Shown here piece by piece: positions 1-9,362 of a stretch of DNA of 64,000 bases. Location of the stretch: contig NZ_RWIR01000051.1 in NCBI RefSeq assembly GCF_009764265.1, positions 62,001 through 126,000 on the forward strand. The letters are read 5' to 3'. The position numbers and the translations under genes were made by a program. The notes beneath the pieces were generated by a model, which had not been told where the DNA came from, ran no database searches, and was given only the letters and a program-made list of their open reading frames with translations. Position 1 is the first letter of the stretch; each line of letters begins with the position of its first letter. Source of the DNA: Pseudomonas sp. PB101. GTDB taxonomy: Bacteria; Pseudomonadota; Gammaproteobacteria; Pseudomonadales; Pseudomonadaceae.

Positions 1-101
1 AAGGTTACATGGATGTAGACGAAACCCTATTGGCTGAACTGTTAGCGGCGACTGATGCACTGTTGACACTGGTGCAAGACGCTATGCTCGCGAGCAAATA
101 A
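1..101 (+). CDS. 3' end of an unidentified gene (partial)
   Basis: An open frame enters from the left edge and stops with TAA at 99-101. The readable end is Leu/Ala-rich and acidic, with an in-frame ATG at position 9. It could be the tail of a longer protein or a 30-residue ORF. No family is recognisable from so short a piece. It converges on the minus-strand peptidase-like gene that ends at 117. Confidence 0.4.
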   Translation, partial: GYMDVDETLLAELLAATDALLTLVQDAMLASK

Positions 102-116
102 CGCTTCGACCCTTCG

Positions 117-797
117 TTACTTCCAGTGCTGAACGACATCACTGCAACGGTCAGTCCAAACACTTAACGAGGGGATCGCCTGCACCGCCCGCAACCGTTC
201 CAGAATCTGCCCCGTCAACACAACCTCATACGTATCCGCAGCCCGCCCCCATTGCTCCACAAGAACCATGCCGTCCACCAGCGCCATAGCCAATTCGGCA
301 ATCGTCCCGGCCTGATCTTCGATGATTGTTTGAGTCCGACCCCACACCCGATCAGTCATCGCTTTAAGCTCCGCCGCTATGCGCTCAGCCGACGCTGGAT
401 CGGTATCCGGGCAGGCAATATTGCGCAGTAGGTGCTGAAGCTCCCTGATCTTTGCGTAATCCTGCTCCGCGCCCTCCCCACCTTTGAGAATGGCGGTGGC
501 TTTGCGCTTGTCGACGCGTTTGGCGGCTGAGGGTTTTGACGGCAGGGTTTGTGCCATTGCGCCAGCCAGGAGCACCATCATTCGGGCTTCCAGGTGTTCC
601 TTCATGGCTTCCATCGACGAAAGGGGTCGCACCAAGGTAATGGAGGCCCCTCCGTGGTGCCGCAAATCCTTGGTCACTGTCAGGGTCACGCCGCCCGTTT
701 CAAACCCCAAGGCGCGGGCCACCACGTAGTGCCCCATTTCGTGATGGGCGATCTGCAATGCACGGTCCCGTACAACAGCAGGTAGCTTTGTTGTCAT
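117..797 (-). CDS. Stand-alone M41 (FtsH-type) peptidase-like protein
   Basis: A 226-residue soluble protein. It carries a zinc-peptidase HExxH motif (HEMGH, residues 19-23) followed about 90 residues later by GAEQD (Asp113). This resembles the HEAGH ... GA(E/S)xD layout of the FtsH M41 domain, whose Asp is the third zinc ligand. The AAA ATPase and membrane segments of FtsH are absent. The longest frame starts with a GTG three codons upstream, but ATG at 795-797 has a GAGG ribosome site 8 bases ahead and is preferred. The family assignment rests on motifs only and the substrate is unknown. It is transcribed alone. Confidence 0.65.
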   Translation of the reverse strand: MTTKLPAVVRDRALQIAHHEMGHYVVARALGFETGGVTLTVTKDLRHHGGASITLVRPLSSMEAMKEHLEARMMVLLAGAMAQTLPSKPSAAKRVDKRKATAILKGGEGAEQDYAKIRELQHLLRNIACPDTDPASAERIAAELKAMTDRVWGRTQTIIEDQAGTIAELAMALVDGMVLVEQWGRAADTYEVVLTGQILERLRAVQAIPSLSVWTDRCSDVVQHWK

Positions 798-864
798 ACC
801 CTTCACCTCGCACCCTCGACTGCCTCAATCCTAGCCGATTTCCACCCCCTCTCTTTCGCCCAAC

Positions 865-892
865 AAAAAGCCGCGCAATGGCGCGGCTTTTT
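865..892 (-). terminator. Rho-independent terminator after gcd
   Basis: AAAAAGCCGCGC and GCGCGGCTTTTT form a perfect 12-bp arm pair around a 4-base loop, 18 bases past the gcd stop. The T-run on the minus strand suits gcd. A-rich and T-rich flanks on both sides would also allow use from the other strand. Confidence 0.9.
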
Positions 893-909
893 GACCCAGA
901 CTTCAGCCC

Positions 910-3264
910 TTATTTGGGCAAAGCGTAAGCAATCACATAATCCCCACGATCCGTCGACTGACGCGCACCGCCCACCGTCAGCAGGATGTACTGCTTGCCG
1001 GTTTTCGGCGACACGTAGGTCATCGGCCCGGACTGGCTGCCTACCGGTAAACGCGATTTCCAGATTTCGTTGCCGTTACCGGTGTCGAAGGCGCGCAGGT
1101 AGAAGTCCTGGGTGCCGGCGAAGAACAGCAGGCCGGACTGGGTGGCCAGCGATGCGCCGAGGGTCGGCATGCCGATCGGGATCGGCAGGTGCATGCGGAT
1201 GCCCATCGGGCCGGTGTCTTGTACGGTGCCGACCGGGACTTGCCACATCAGTTTGTGGGTCTTGAGGTCGATGGCCGACATGGTGCCGAACGGTGGTTTC
1301 TGGCACGGGATGCCGACCGCCGAGAGGAAGCGTTCGCGCATGGCGCCGAACGGTGTGCCTTCCTGCGGCACCACGCCCATTTCGATACCGCTGGCCCCGG
1401 CTTTGATCTTGTCGCGCGGGATCATGTAGTTGGCGAGGCCCAGGCGCATGTCGTTGACGAACATGTAGTTAGTGTTCGGATCAACCGAGACGCTGCCCCA
1501 GTTCATGCCGCCCAACGAGCCCGGGAATTGCAGGGCGCGGTCCATGCCCGGCGGGGTGTAGACGCCTTCGTGGCGCATGCCTTTGAACTGGATGCGGCAC
1601 ATCAACTGGTCGAACGGTGTGGCGCCCCACATGTCGGACTCGGTCAGGGTCTTGTTGCCGATTGACGGCATGTCCACCGAGAACGGCTGGGTTGGCGAGT
1701 AGTGTTCGCCAGGCACATGACCCTGCGGCACCGGGCGCTCTTCGACGCGAGCAATCGGCACGCCGGTTTCGCGGTTGAGCAGGAAGATCTCGCCCTGTTT
1801 GGTCACTTGCGCGAGCGCGGGCTGGGTGCCGCCCTTGTCGTCCGGCACGTCGTACAGCAGCGGTTGCGCCGGCAGGTCGAAGTCCCAGAGGTCGTTGTGG
1901 GTGGTCTGGAAATGCCAGCGCACTTGGCCGCTTTTCACGTCGATGGCAACGACGGACGAGTTCCACTTGTTGTCCATCTCGGTGCGCTGACCGCCGAAGA
2001 AGTCCGGCGTGGCGTTACCGGTCGGCAGGTAGACCAGACCGAGCTTGGCGTCGTAGGACATGGCCGACCACACGTTCGGCGTACCACGCGTATAAGTCTC
2101 ACCAGCCGGTGGGCGTTTGGTGGTGTTCGGATTGCCCGGATCCCACGCCCACACCAGCTCACCGCTGCGCACGTCGTAGGCACGCACCACGCCCGGCGGT
2201 TCGCCGGTGGAGTAGTTATCGGCCACGCGACCGCCGACGATCACCACGTCCCCTGCGACCAATGGAGTCGAGGTTTGCTGGTAGTAACCGGGCTTCACTT
2301 CGCCCATGTCGGTGGTCAGGTCGACGGTGCCCTTGTTGCCGAATTCTTCACACGGCTTACCGGTGTCGGCATTGATGGCGATCAGGCGCGCATCGCCGGT
2401 CGGCAGAAACAGACGTTTCGTACAGGCGCCTGGCTGATTGTCCGAAGACGCCGGGGTTTCGGAATAACCCAGGCCACGGCAGCGCTGCCAGTTGGGCGCG
2501 GTGCCCTGCGGGTCGAACTTCCAGCGCTGGGCGCCGGTGTCGGCATCCAGGGCGAAGACTTTGCCGTAGGCGGTGCAGGTGTAGACCGTGTCACCGATCT
2601 GCAGCGGGGTGTTCTGGTCCTCGGCACCGGCACCGGTGCTTTGCGGGATGTCGCCGGTGCGGAAGGTCCAGGCCACCTGCAACTTGTCGATGTTGCCCTT
2701 GTTGATCTGGTCCAGCGCGGCAAAGCGGTTGCCGGCGGTGGTGTTGCCCCAGTGCGCCCAGTCTTTCTGCTCGGTACCCGGCGTGACCGGCGTTACCGCA
2801 GGTTCAACGGTGGCCTTGACCACGTGGGTCGGCACGAACATGTAGGCCATCGTCGCTACGACGCCTACACCCAGAATGCCAGCTAGGCCGTAAGCGCCTC
2901 GTCCGCCGGTCGCGCCCGAAGCACGGACCAGGGTCGGATAGACCAGCGCGACCACCAGACCGATCACGGCGAAGGTCAGCACCCGCGAGACCAGCGGCCA
3001 GTATTCGAGGCCGGCGTCCCATACCGCCCAGATCGCCGTGAGGACCAACGCCACACCATACAGCCAGGCGCCGAGCGGCTTGCGCCGGGCAATCATCAAG
3101 CCGGACGCCAGCATCGCCAGGCCCATCAGCAGGAAATACCAACTGCCGCCCAGTGCGATCAAGTAACCACCGCCACCGGCCAGGCCGAGCCCGATCAGTG
3201 CAATCAGCACACCCAGCCCCGCCAGCACCCATTTGCTGCCGGCGGCAGCCCCAGAATTGTTCAT
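910..3264 (-). CDS. gcd: Membrane-bound PQQ-dependent glucose-type dehydrogenase
   Basis: Quinoprotein that oxidises aldoses in the periplasm (typically glucose to gluconolactone) and passes electrons to ubiquinone. About 130 N-terminal residues form five hydrophobic segments, followed by a large periplasmic beta-propeller typical of the glucose/quinate/shikimate family (for example HNDLWDFDLPAQP and the late GTQDFYLRAFD repeat). The frame opens further upstream at TTG 3291 and ATG 3282. The predicted transcript start is near 3292, so ATG 3264, which has GGGGAAA upstream and a 28-nt leader, is the most likely start (784 residues). Substrate preference (glucose versus quinate) cannot be settled from sequence. 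It lies a few kb from the genes that make its PQQ cofactor. Confidence 0.85.
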   Translation of the reverse strand: MNNSGAAAGSKWVLAGLGVLIALIGLGLAGGGGYLIALGGSWYFLLMGLAMLASGLMIARRKPLGAWLYGVALVLTAIWAVWDAGLEYWPLVSRVLTFAVIGLVVALVYPTLVRASGATGGRGAYGLAGILGVGVVATMAYMFVPTHVVKATVEPAVTPVTPGTEQKDWAHWGNTTAGNRFAALDQINKGNIDKLQVAWTFRTGDIPQSTGAGAEDQNTPLQIGDTVYTCTAYGKVFALDADTGAQRWKFDPQGTAPNWQRCRGLGYSETPASSDNQPGACTKRLFLPTGDARLIAINADTGKPCEEFGNKGTVDLTTDMGEVKPGYYQQTSTPLVAGDVVIVGGRVADNYSTGEPPGVVRAYDVRSGELVWAWDPGNPNTTKRPPAGETYTRGTPNVWSAMSYDAKLGLVYLPTGNATPDFFGGQRTEMDNKWNSSVVAIDVKSGQVRWHFQTTHNDLWDFDLPAQPLLYDVPDDKGGTQPALAQVTKQGEIFLLNRETGVPIARVEERPVPQGHVPGEHYSPTQPFSVDMPSIGNKTLTESDMWGATPFDQLMCRIQFKGMRHEGVYTPPGMDRALQFPGSLGGMNWGSVSVDPNTNYMFVNDMRLGLANYMIPRDKIKAGASGIEMGVVPQEGTPFGAMRERFLSAVGIPCQKPPFGTMSAIDLKTHKLMWQVPVGTVQDTGPMGIRMHLPIPIGMPTLGASLATQSGLLFFAGTQDFYLRAFDTGNGNEIWKSRLPVGSQSGPMTYVSPKTGKQYILLTVGGARQSTDRGDYVIAYALPK

Positions 3265-3298
3265 ATCGGAAAATTTCCCCATTTGTGACAAGGGCGGA

Positions 3299-3327
3299 AT
3301 AATGTACTAACCAGTTACTTATGGCAA
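3299..3327 (-). promoter_or_regulatory. Candidate sigma70 promoter of gcd
   Basis: On the minus strand TTGCCA (3327-3322) and CATTAT (3304-3299) are separated by 17 bases, a 5/6 and 4/6 match to the sigma70 consensus. The predicted start is near 3292. It is a visual match only. Confidence 0.5.
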
Positions 3328-3450
3328 TTTGTCGCAGGCAGAAATGTCACGAACGGTACTGAGGCTAGATCAAATATCCGCCACGAGCGCGGCGCCGGAT
3401 GTGCCTGTAACATGCTTGGCCATTGATCAGTACCGTTGGAGACAGCCCCT

Positions 3451-3912
3451 TTGCCTGACATTCGCCCACCCGTTCTCGACGAAATCGACCGCCAGTTGAT
3501 TGCCGCCCTGCAGATCAACGCCCGCGAGAGCGTGGCCATGCTGGCCCGGCAACTGGGCATCGCCCGCACCACCGTCACCTCGCGCCTGGCGCGACTGGAA
3601 AAGGCCAGGGTGATCACCGGTTACGGCGTGCGTCTCGGGCAGCGGGTGGTGGATGGCGGGTTGCAGGCGTATGTGGGGATCACCGTGCAACCGCGCTCTG
3701 GCAAAGAGGTCTTGCGACGGTTAAGCGCGATGGCGCAGGTGCAGCAGTTGTGTGCGGTGAGTGGTGAATTTGATTATGTAGCGTGGTTGCGCACCGACTC
3801 GCCGGAGCAGCTGGATCAGTTGCTGGATCAGATCGGCAGTGTGGATGGGGTGGAGAAGACCACTACCTCGATCATCTTGAGTAGCAAGATTGATCGGGGG
3901 CAGCCGGTTTGA
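3451..3912 (+). CDS. Lrp/AsnC family transcriptional regulator
   Basis: About 153 residues: an N-terminal winged HTH (DEIDRQLIAALQ ... ARTTVTSRLARLE) followed by a C-terminal alpha-beta RAM (ligand-binding) domain, the normal Lrp/AsnC size and order. A TTG at 3436 gives a slightly longer frame, but GGAG at 3438-3441 sits 9 bases before TTG 3451, which is the likelier start. It lies 220 bp upstream of davB in the same direction. Lrp-type proteins commonly sense amino acids, so control of the lysine genes davBA is a reasonable inference. It is divergent from gcd. Confidence 0.88.
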   Translation: MPDIRPPVLDEIDRQLIAALQINARESVAMLARQLGIARTTVTSRLARLEKARVITGYGVRLGQRVVDGGLQAYVGITVQPRSGKEVLRRLSAMAQVQQLCAVSGEFDYVAWLRTDSPEQLDQLLDQIGSVDGVEKTTTSIILSSKIDRGQPV

Positions 3913-3948
3913 CATTCCAGTTCAGGTTTCATGGGTGTCTGAGCTGAC

Positions 3949-3977
3949 GCCTTCGCGAGCAGGCTCGCTCCCACAGG
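3949..3977. repeat. Single REP half-element
   Basis: One palindromic unit (core GCGAGCAGGCTCGC followed by TCCCACAG) downstream of the lrp-like gene. No facing partner is visible nearby, unlike the paired elements elsewhere in the window. Confidence 0.8.
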
Positions 3978-4134
3978 GGACAGTGTGCATTACCAGATCG
4001 TCATATTGACCAATAAAATGGCAAAACGACGACACTTTGCGTCTTATTAACGTGTTCTGTGCTCTCTAGAATGGCTGGCATCTTTTCCTATACTCAGATG
4101 CGCATTCCGCGTCGGGTCGCCAGCAAGGTCAGCC

Positions 4135-5817
4135 ATGAACAAGAACAATCGCCATCCTGCAGACGGTAAGAAACCAGTCACCATTTTCGGCCCGGACTTT
4201 CCTTTCGCCTTCGACGACTGGATCGAACACCCGGCCGGCCTGGGCAGCATTCCCGAGCACAATCACGGTGCCGAAGTGGCGATTGTCGGCGGCGGCATTG
4301 CTGGCCTGGTGGCAGCGTATGAGCTGATGAAACTGGGCCTGAAACCGGTCGTCTACGAAGCCTCGAAAATGGGTGGCCGCCTGCGTTCCCAGGCGTTCAA
4401 TGGCGCCGAAGGCATCGTTGCCGAACTGGGCGGAATGCGTTTTCCGGTGTCGTCCACCGCGTTCTATCACTACGTCGACAAGCTCGGCCTGGAAACCAAA
4501 CCCTTCCCCAACCCGCTGACGCCCGCGTCGGGCAGCACGGTGATCGACCTCGAAGGCCAGACCCATTACGCACAGAAGTTGTCGGATCTTCCTGCACTGT
4601 TCCAGGAAGTGGCTGACGCCTGGGCCGATGCCCTGGAAGCCGGTTCGCAGTTCTCCGACATCCAGCAAGCCATTCGCGACCGCGACGTGCCACGTCTGAA
4701 AGAGCTGTGGAACACCCTGGTTCCGTTGTGGGACGACCGCACCTTCTACGATTTCGTCGCCACCTCCAAGGCCTTCGCCAAGCTCTCGTTCCATCACCGC
4801 GAAGTGTTCGGCCAGGTCGGTTTCGGCACCGGCGGCTGGGACTCGGACTTCCCCAACTCGATGCTGGAAATCTTCCGCGTGGTCATGACCAACTGCGACG
4901 ATCACCAGCACCTGGTGGTCGGCGGCGTGGAGCAGGTGCCACAAGGCATCTGGCGCCATGTGCCGGAGCGTTGCGCGCATTGGCCGGCGGGCACCAGCCT
5001 CAGCTCCTTGCACAACGGCGCACCGCGCACCGGTGTGAAGAAAATTTCCCACGCACCGGACGGCCGTTTCGCCGTTACCGACAACTGGGGCGACACCCGC
5101 GAATACGCTGCCGTATTGACCACCTGCCAGAGCTGGCTGCTGACCACCCAGATCGAATGCGACGAAACCCTGTTCTCGCAAAAGATGTGGATGGCCCTGG
5201 ACCGCACCCGCTACATGCAGTCGTCGAAAACCTTCGTGATGGTCGATCGCCCGTTCTGGAAAGACAAAGACCCGGAAACCGGTCGCGACCTGATGAGCAT
5301 GACCCTCACCGATCGCCTGACACGTGGCACTTACCTGTTCGACAACGGCGACGACAAACCAGGAGTGATTTGCCTGTCGTACTCGTGGATGAGCGACGCG
5401 CTGAAAATGCTCCCGCAACCGGTGGAAAAACGCGTGAAACTGGCATTGGATGCGTTGAAGAAGATCTACCCGAAAGTCGATATCGCCGCGCGCATCATCG
5501 GTGACCCGATCACCGTTTCGTGGGAGGCCGACCCGCATTTCCTCGGCGCGTTCAAAGGCGCCCTGCCCGGCCACTACCGCTACAACCAGCGCATGTACGC
5601 ACACTTCATGCAGGACGACATGCCGGCCGAACAGCGCGGGATCTTCATCGCCGGTGACGACGTTTCGTGGACGCCGGCCTGGGTCGAAGGCGCGGTGCAG
5701 ACCTCGCTCAACGCGGTGTGGGGCATCATGAAACACTTCGGCGGTGCAACTCACGCCGAGAATCCGGGTCCAGGAGATGTATTCAACGAGATCGGTCCGA
5801 TCGCCCTGCCCGAGTAA
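4135..5817 (+). CDS. davB: L-lysine 2-monooxygenase (flavoprotein)
   Basis: Converts L-lysine with oxygen to 5-aminovaleramide, the first step of the delta-aminovalerate route. The 560-residue protein has the FAD dinucleotide-binding motif VGGGIAG at residues 51-57, a following GGRLRS flavin loop, and the C-terminal FAD-binding segment (FIAGDDVSW ... EGAVQ, around 505-525) typical of the flavin amine oxidase / tryptophan-lysine monooxygenase family. Length and the immediately following nitrilase-type amidase identify it as DavB rather than IaaM. The ATG at 4135 lies at the end of an AAGGTCAGCC stretch. davA begins 13 bp after its stop, so the two form an operon. Confidence 0.93.
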   Translation: MNKNNRHPADGKKPVTIFGPDFPFAFDDWIEHPAGLGSIPEHNHGAEVAIVGGGIAGLVAAYELMKLGLKPVVYEASKMGGRLRSQAFNGAEGIVAELGGMRFPVSSTAFYHYVDKLGLETKPFPNPLTPASGSTVIDLEGQTHYAQKLSDLPALFQEVADAWADALEAGSQFSDIQQAIRDRDVPRLKELWNTLVPLWDDRTFYDFVATSKAFAKLSFHHREVFGQVGFGTGGWDSDFPNSMLEIFRVVMTNCDDHQHLVVGGVEQVPQGIWRHVPERCAHWPAGTSLSSLHNGAPRTGVKKISHAPDGRFAVTDNWGDTREYAAVLTTCQSWLLTTQIECDETLFSQKMWMALDRTRYMQSSKTFVMVDRPFWKDKDPETGRDLMSMTLTDRLTRGTYLFDNGDDKPGVICLSYSWMSDALKMLPQPVEKRVKLALDALKKIYPKVDIAARIIGDPITVSWEADPHFLGAFKGALPGHYRYNQRMYAHFMQDDMPAEQRGIFIAGDDVSWTPAWVEGAVQTSLNAVWGIMKHFGGATHAENPGPGDVFNEIGPIALPE

Positions 5818-5829
5818 GAGGAATCCGAA

Positions 5830-6624
5830 ATGCGCGTAGCCCTTTACCAATGTCCACCGTTGCCCCTGGATGTCGCTGGCAACCTGCATCGCTTGCAGCA
5901 GCTTGCACTGGAGGCAAAAGGCGCCGATCTGCTGGTGCTGCCGGAGATGTTCCTGACCGGCTACAACATCGGCGTCGATGCCGTCAGCGTGTTGGCGGAG
6001 GTGTACAACGGTGAGTCGGCGCAGCAGATTGCGCGTATAGCCAAGGCGACCGGGATCGCCATTTTGTATGGCTATCCCGAGCGCACCGAGGACGGGCAGA
6101 TCTACAACGCCGTGCAGTTGATCGACGCCAATGGCGAGCGCCTTTGCAACTACCGCAAGACTCACTTGTTCGGCGATCTGGATCACTCGATGTTCAGCGC
6201 AGGTCCCGACGATTTCCCTATCGTTGAGCTCAACGGCTGGAAGCTCGGTTTCCTGATCTGCTACGACCTGGAATTTCCGGAAAACGCCCGACGCCTGGCC
6301 CTGGCCGGCGCAGAGCTGATTCTGGTGCCGACCGCCAACATGATTCCCTACGACTTTATCGCCGACGTCACCGTCCGCGCCCGCGCCTTCGAAAACCAGT
6401 GCTATGTGGCCTACGCCAACTATTGCGGGCAAGAAGGCGACATCCACTACTGCGGCCAAAGCAGCATCGCCGCGCCGGATGGCAACCGTATCGCCCAGGC
6501 GGGTCTGGATGAAGCCCTGATCGTCGGTGAGCTGGATCGACAGTTGATGCTCGACTCCCGCGCCGCCAATCGCTACTTCCTCGATCGCCGCCCCGAGCTT
6601 TACGGCGACCTGAACAAGCGCTGA
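5830..6624 (+). CDS. davA: 5-aminovaleramidase (nitrilase superfamily)
   Basis: Hydrolyses 5-aminovaleramide to 5-aminovalerate and ammonia, the second step of lysine breakdown after DavB. The 264-residue protein shows the complete nitrilase catalytic triad: Glu39 (LPEMF), Lys110 (YRKTH) and Cys144 (LICYDLE). It starts 13 bp after davB with GAGGAATCC as the ribosome site. The later steps (davT, davD) are not in the window. Confidence 0.93.
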   Translation: MRVALYQCPPLPLDVAGNLHRLQQLALEAKGADLLVLPEMFLTGYNIGVDAVSVLAEVYNGESAQQIARIAKATGIAILYGYPERTEDGQIYNAVQLIDANGERLCNYRKTHLFGDLDHSMFSAGPDDFPIVELNGWKLGFLICYDLEFPENARRLALAGAELILVPTANMIPYDFIADVTVRARAFENQCYVAYANYCGQEGDIHYCGQSSIAAPDGNRIAQAGLDEALIVGELDRQLMLDSRAANRYFLDRRPELYGDLNKR

Positions 6625-6672
6625 TCCACCGTTATCCGCTAGCATTGGCACTTCACTGTTCTGGAAGTGCCC

Positions 6673-9102
6673 ATGCCCGCGCTGAATCACCCTCGCCCCC
6701 ACACTGAAACCCTGGCCAATGGCTTGCGGGTGACGTTGCGTCATGCCCCGAATCTGAAGCGCTGCGCAGCCGCGTTGCGGGTCGCTGCGGGCAGCCATGA
6801 TGTGCCGCTGGCATGGCCTGGGCTGGCGCACTTCCTTGAGCACCTGCTGTTTCTGGGAACCGAGCGTTTTCCCACGGGGCAAGGGTTGATGGCCTACGTG
6901 CAGAGTCATGGCGGTCAGGTCAACGCCCGCACTAGCGAACGCACCACGGATTACTTTTTCGAGCTGCCGCCCCAGGCATTTGCCGGTGGGCTGCAGCGTC
7001 TGTCAGACATGCTCGCCCATCCGCGTATGAATCCCGACGATCAACAGCGGGAACGGGAAGTGTTGCACGCTGAATTTATCGCGTGGTCGCAGGATCCGGC
7101 AGCGCAACAACAGCAGGCATTGTTCGATGGGCTTTGCGAAGCTCATCCGCTGCGAGGTTTCCATGCCGGCAATCGGGACAGCCTGCCGGTGCCGCAAGCC
7201 GAATTTCAGCAGGCATTGCAGGATTTTCATCAGCGGTTCTACCAGACGGGGCAGATGACCTTGAGCCTGGCCGGTCCGCAAAGTGTCGATGATTTGAGAG
7301 TGATGGCCGAGGCATTTGGCCAAGCCCTTGCCCAGGGTGAAACAGCCCCACAACAATCCCCCGCGCCGCTGATGACGACCTCGGACTCAAGTTTTCAACA
7401 GGCTGGCGAACGACGACTGGATCTGCTGTTTGCCCTCGAGGCCCTGCCCGAATCCTGCGCCGAAGCACTGCTGTTCCTGTGTCATTGGCTGAACTCCGAG
7501 AAGCCGGGCGGTTTGCTGGCGGATTTGCGTGAGCGTGGATTGGCGGAAACACTCAAGGCCGAGTCGCTGTATCAATTCGTCGGGCAAGCCTTGCTGCACG
7601 TCGAGTTCACCTTGCCCGCCCACTCTGCGGCAACCGGGATTCGCGAACGCCTGATGGATTGGCTGGGTTTCTTCGCCCGGCAAGACTGGAGCCGATTGCG
7701 CGAAGAATACGCCGCCCTGCTCCAGCGCCAGCAGCAAGTCGGCAGTGCCTTGCAACTGGCCCGACAGGACAGTGAGCAACGCGAAGTCGGGTTATCCGGG
7801 CAAGGCGTTACAGCCCTCGAGCAAGTGCTCAAACAAATCGGCGCTGTGGATAACTTCAGCGGCCCATGGCAGTTGCCCACACCCAACCCGTTCCTGCGCG
7901 CCGAAGCAGCAGCGCCCAATGCGGGATTGATTCGCGGCCAGACCAGCGCCCACCGCGGCCTGCGCACCTTTGCCCAGGATCGCTCGCGCAGCCGCCGCGA
8001 ACGCTCGCCGATGCAATTCAGCCAGGCATGGCCGGACAACAGCCCAGAAGGCGCGATTTATCTGCGCTGGCGCCTGGACTCGACTCCCGGGAGCAGCCTC
8101 CAGTCAAAACTGGAAAAAACCCTGCAACCGCTGCGCGAAGACGCGCGTCAGGCCGGTGTGGATTTTTCCTTCAGCGCTTCGGGCAACGAATGGCTGCTGA
8201 AACTGAACGGGCTACAGGAGCCGATGCCCGGCGTCCTCGAGCAGGCGCTGAAAGAACTGACAAATCCTGATGCCGCTGTCGCACAAGCCGAATCGACCAG
8301 CGTTGCGTTGATACCGATTCGACAACTGCTCAAGGCATTGCCCGATCACTGTCTCGGGCACACCACGAACTCCAATAACCTGCAGCAACTCTGGTCGAGT
8401 GCACGGTGGGACGGGCTGGCCATCGGGTTGTCGGCACAGACTCAAGCGGCCATGGGACTGGCCTTGAGCCGCATCCCCGGCACGCCGGACAGTCAGTTGT
8501 CCCCGCCTCGCGCGATCCCGTCACAACGGCTGTGGAACACTGTCGATAGCGGCTCCAGTGAGCACGCGCTGCTGCTGTTTTGCCCTGCAGCCAGCGCAGA
8601 TATCGCCGACGAAGCCGCGTCGCGTTTGCTGGCACACCTCTGTCAGACGCCCTTCTACCAGCGCCTGCGGGTGGAGCTGCAACTGGGCTATGCCGTGTTC
8701 AGCGCCCTGCGCCAGATTCATGGGCAAACCGGGTTGCTGTTCGGCGTGCAATCGCCGAACGTGGCCCCGGTGGAACTGTTGCAACACATCGAGCAATTCC
8801 TCAGCGATCTGCCGGCACTGATCAATGCCATCGACGACAACTCTTTGATCGCCCAGCGCCTGACCTTGGCCGAGCAGTTTTCCCACGCTGCATTGCCCAC
8901 CGCCCAAGCGGCGGAATTGCTCTGGCAGGGCAAGCTGGCCGGCCGTTCGTCGGATTACCTGACGCAATTACCCGAGGCAATCCTGCTGATCGAACGCGCC
9001 GAACTGCTGGCCGCCGCACAGCGATTGAAACAGGCCGAGGGCGGCTGGCGCTGCCTGGCCAACAGCCCTGCACCGGGCGCACCATGGCAAGCGGCAAAAT
9101 GA
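6673..9102 (+). CDS. pqqF: PQQ biosynthesis M16 zinc protease PqqF
   Basis: M16-type (insulinase/pitrilysin) metalloprotease proposed to process the PqqA peptide. The inverted zinc motif HFLEH (residues 53-57) and a downstream Glu in EVLHAEF (Glu134, about 77 residues later) match the family's zinc-ligand spacing. A GTG two codons earlier is in frame, but ATG 6673 has GGAAG at 6663-6667 as a better-placed ribosome site. The protein has about 809 residues, normal for Pseudomonas PqqF. It lies between davA (48 bp upstream) and the pqqA promoter region, the arrangement with pqqF ahead of pqqA that is usual in fluorescent pseudomonads. Confidence 0.93.
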   Translation: MPALNHPRPHTETLANGLRVTLRHAPNLKRCAAALRVAAGSHDVPLAWPGLAHFLEHLLFLGTERFPTGQGLMAYVQSHGGQVNARTSERTTDYFFELPPQAFAGGLQRLSDMLAHPRMNPDDQQREREVLHAEFIAWSQDPAAQQQQALFDGLCEAHPLRGFHAGNRDSLPVPQAEFQQALQDFHQRFYQTGQMTLSLAGPQSVDDLRVMAEAFGQALAQGETAPQQSPAPLMTTSDSSFQQAGERRLDLLFALEALPESCAEALLFLCHWLNSEKPGGLLADLRERGLAETLKAESLYQFVGQALLHVEFTLPAHSAATGIRERLMDWLGFFARQDWSRLREEYAALLQRQQQVGSALQLARQDSEQREVGLSGQGVTALEQVLKQIGAVDNFSGPWQLPTPNPFLRAEAAAPNAGLIRGQTSAHRGLRTFAQDRSRSRRERSPMQFSQAWPDNSPEGAIYLRWRLDSTPGSSLQSKLEKTLQPLREDARQAGVDFSFSASGNEWLLKLNGLQEPMPGVLEQALKELTNPDAAVAQAESTSVALIPIRQLLKALPDHCLGHTTNSNNLQQLWSSARWDGLAIGLSAQTQAAMGLALSRIPGTPDSQLSPPRAIPSQRLWNTVDSGSSEHALLLFCPAASADIADEAASRLLAHLCQTPFYQRLRVELQLGYAVFSALRQIHGQTGLLFGVQSPNVAPVELLQHIEQFLSDLPALINAIDDNSLIAQRLTLAEQFSHAALPTAQAAELLWQGKLAGRSSDYLTQLPEAILLIERAELLAAAQRLKQAEGGWRCLANSPAPGAPWQAAK

Positions 9103-9261
9103 TCATTACCGGGTTTGTAAGGAGCTTTCTCAAAGTTTCACGGGCAATCTCTTTGAAATTTTGAGTAACATAGCAACCTAACTATCTGGAACATCTCTGA
9201 CTTTAGGTGGACTATACCTATAGATAGCGCTGTCCCACCCTTACCTGAAGGAGTTCGATTT

Positions 9262-9336
9262 ATGGCCTGGACCAAACCTGCTTACACCGACCTGCGTATC
9301 GGCTTTGAAGTCACCATGTACTTCGCCAGCCGCTAA
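9262..9336 (+). CDS. pqqA: PQQ precursor peptide PqqA (24 aa)
   Basis: A 24-residue ribosomal peptide whose Glu16 and Tyr20, in the order E-V-T-M-Y, are the two residues that PqqE cross-links to become PQQ. The rest is the standard PqqA layout (W3, K5, P6, F21 and a C-terminal R). GAAGGAG at 9247-9253 is a strong ribosome site 8 bases before the ATG. The gene is followed after 26 bp by a terminator-like hairpin and then by pqqB. Its small size makes it easy to miss in automated gene finding. Confidence 0.97.
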   Translation: MAWTKPAYTDLRIGFEVTMYFASR

Positions 9337-9362
9337 TCTCTGCCTTGGCAGATGTGCAGCAC

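Noticed and set aside
4129..6909. 926-codon open frame on the minus strand over davB and davA
   Set aside because: It is the antisense shadow of two well-supported genes, with Gln/His/Val-rich composition typical of a high-GC reverse frame and no recognisable domain.
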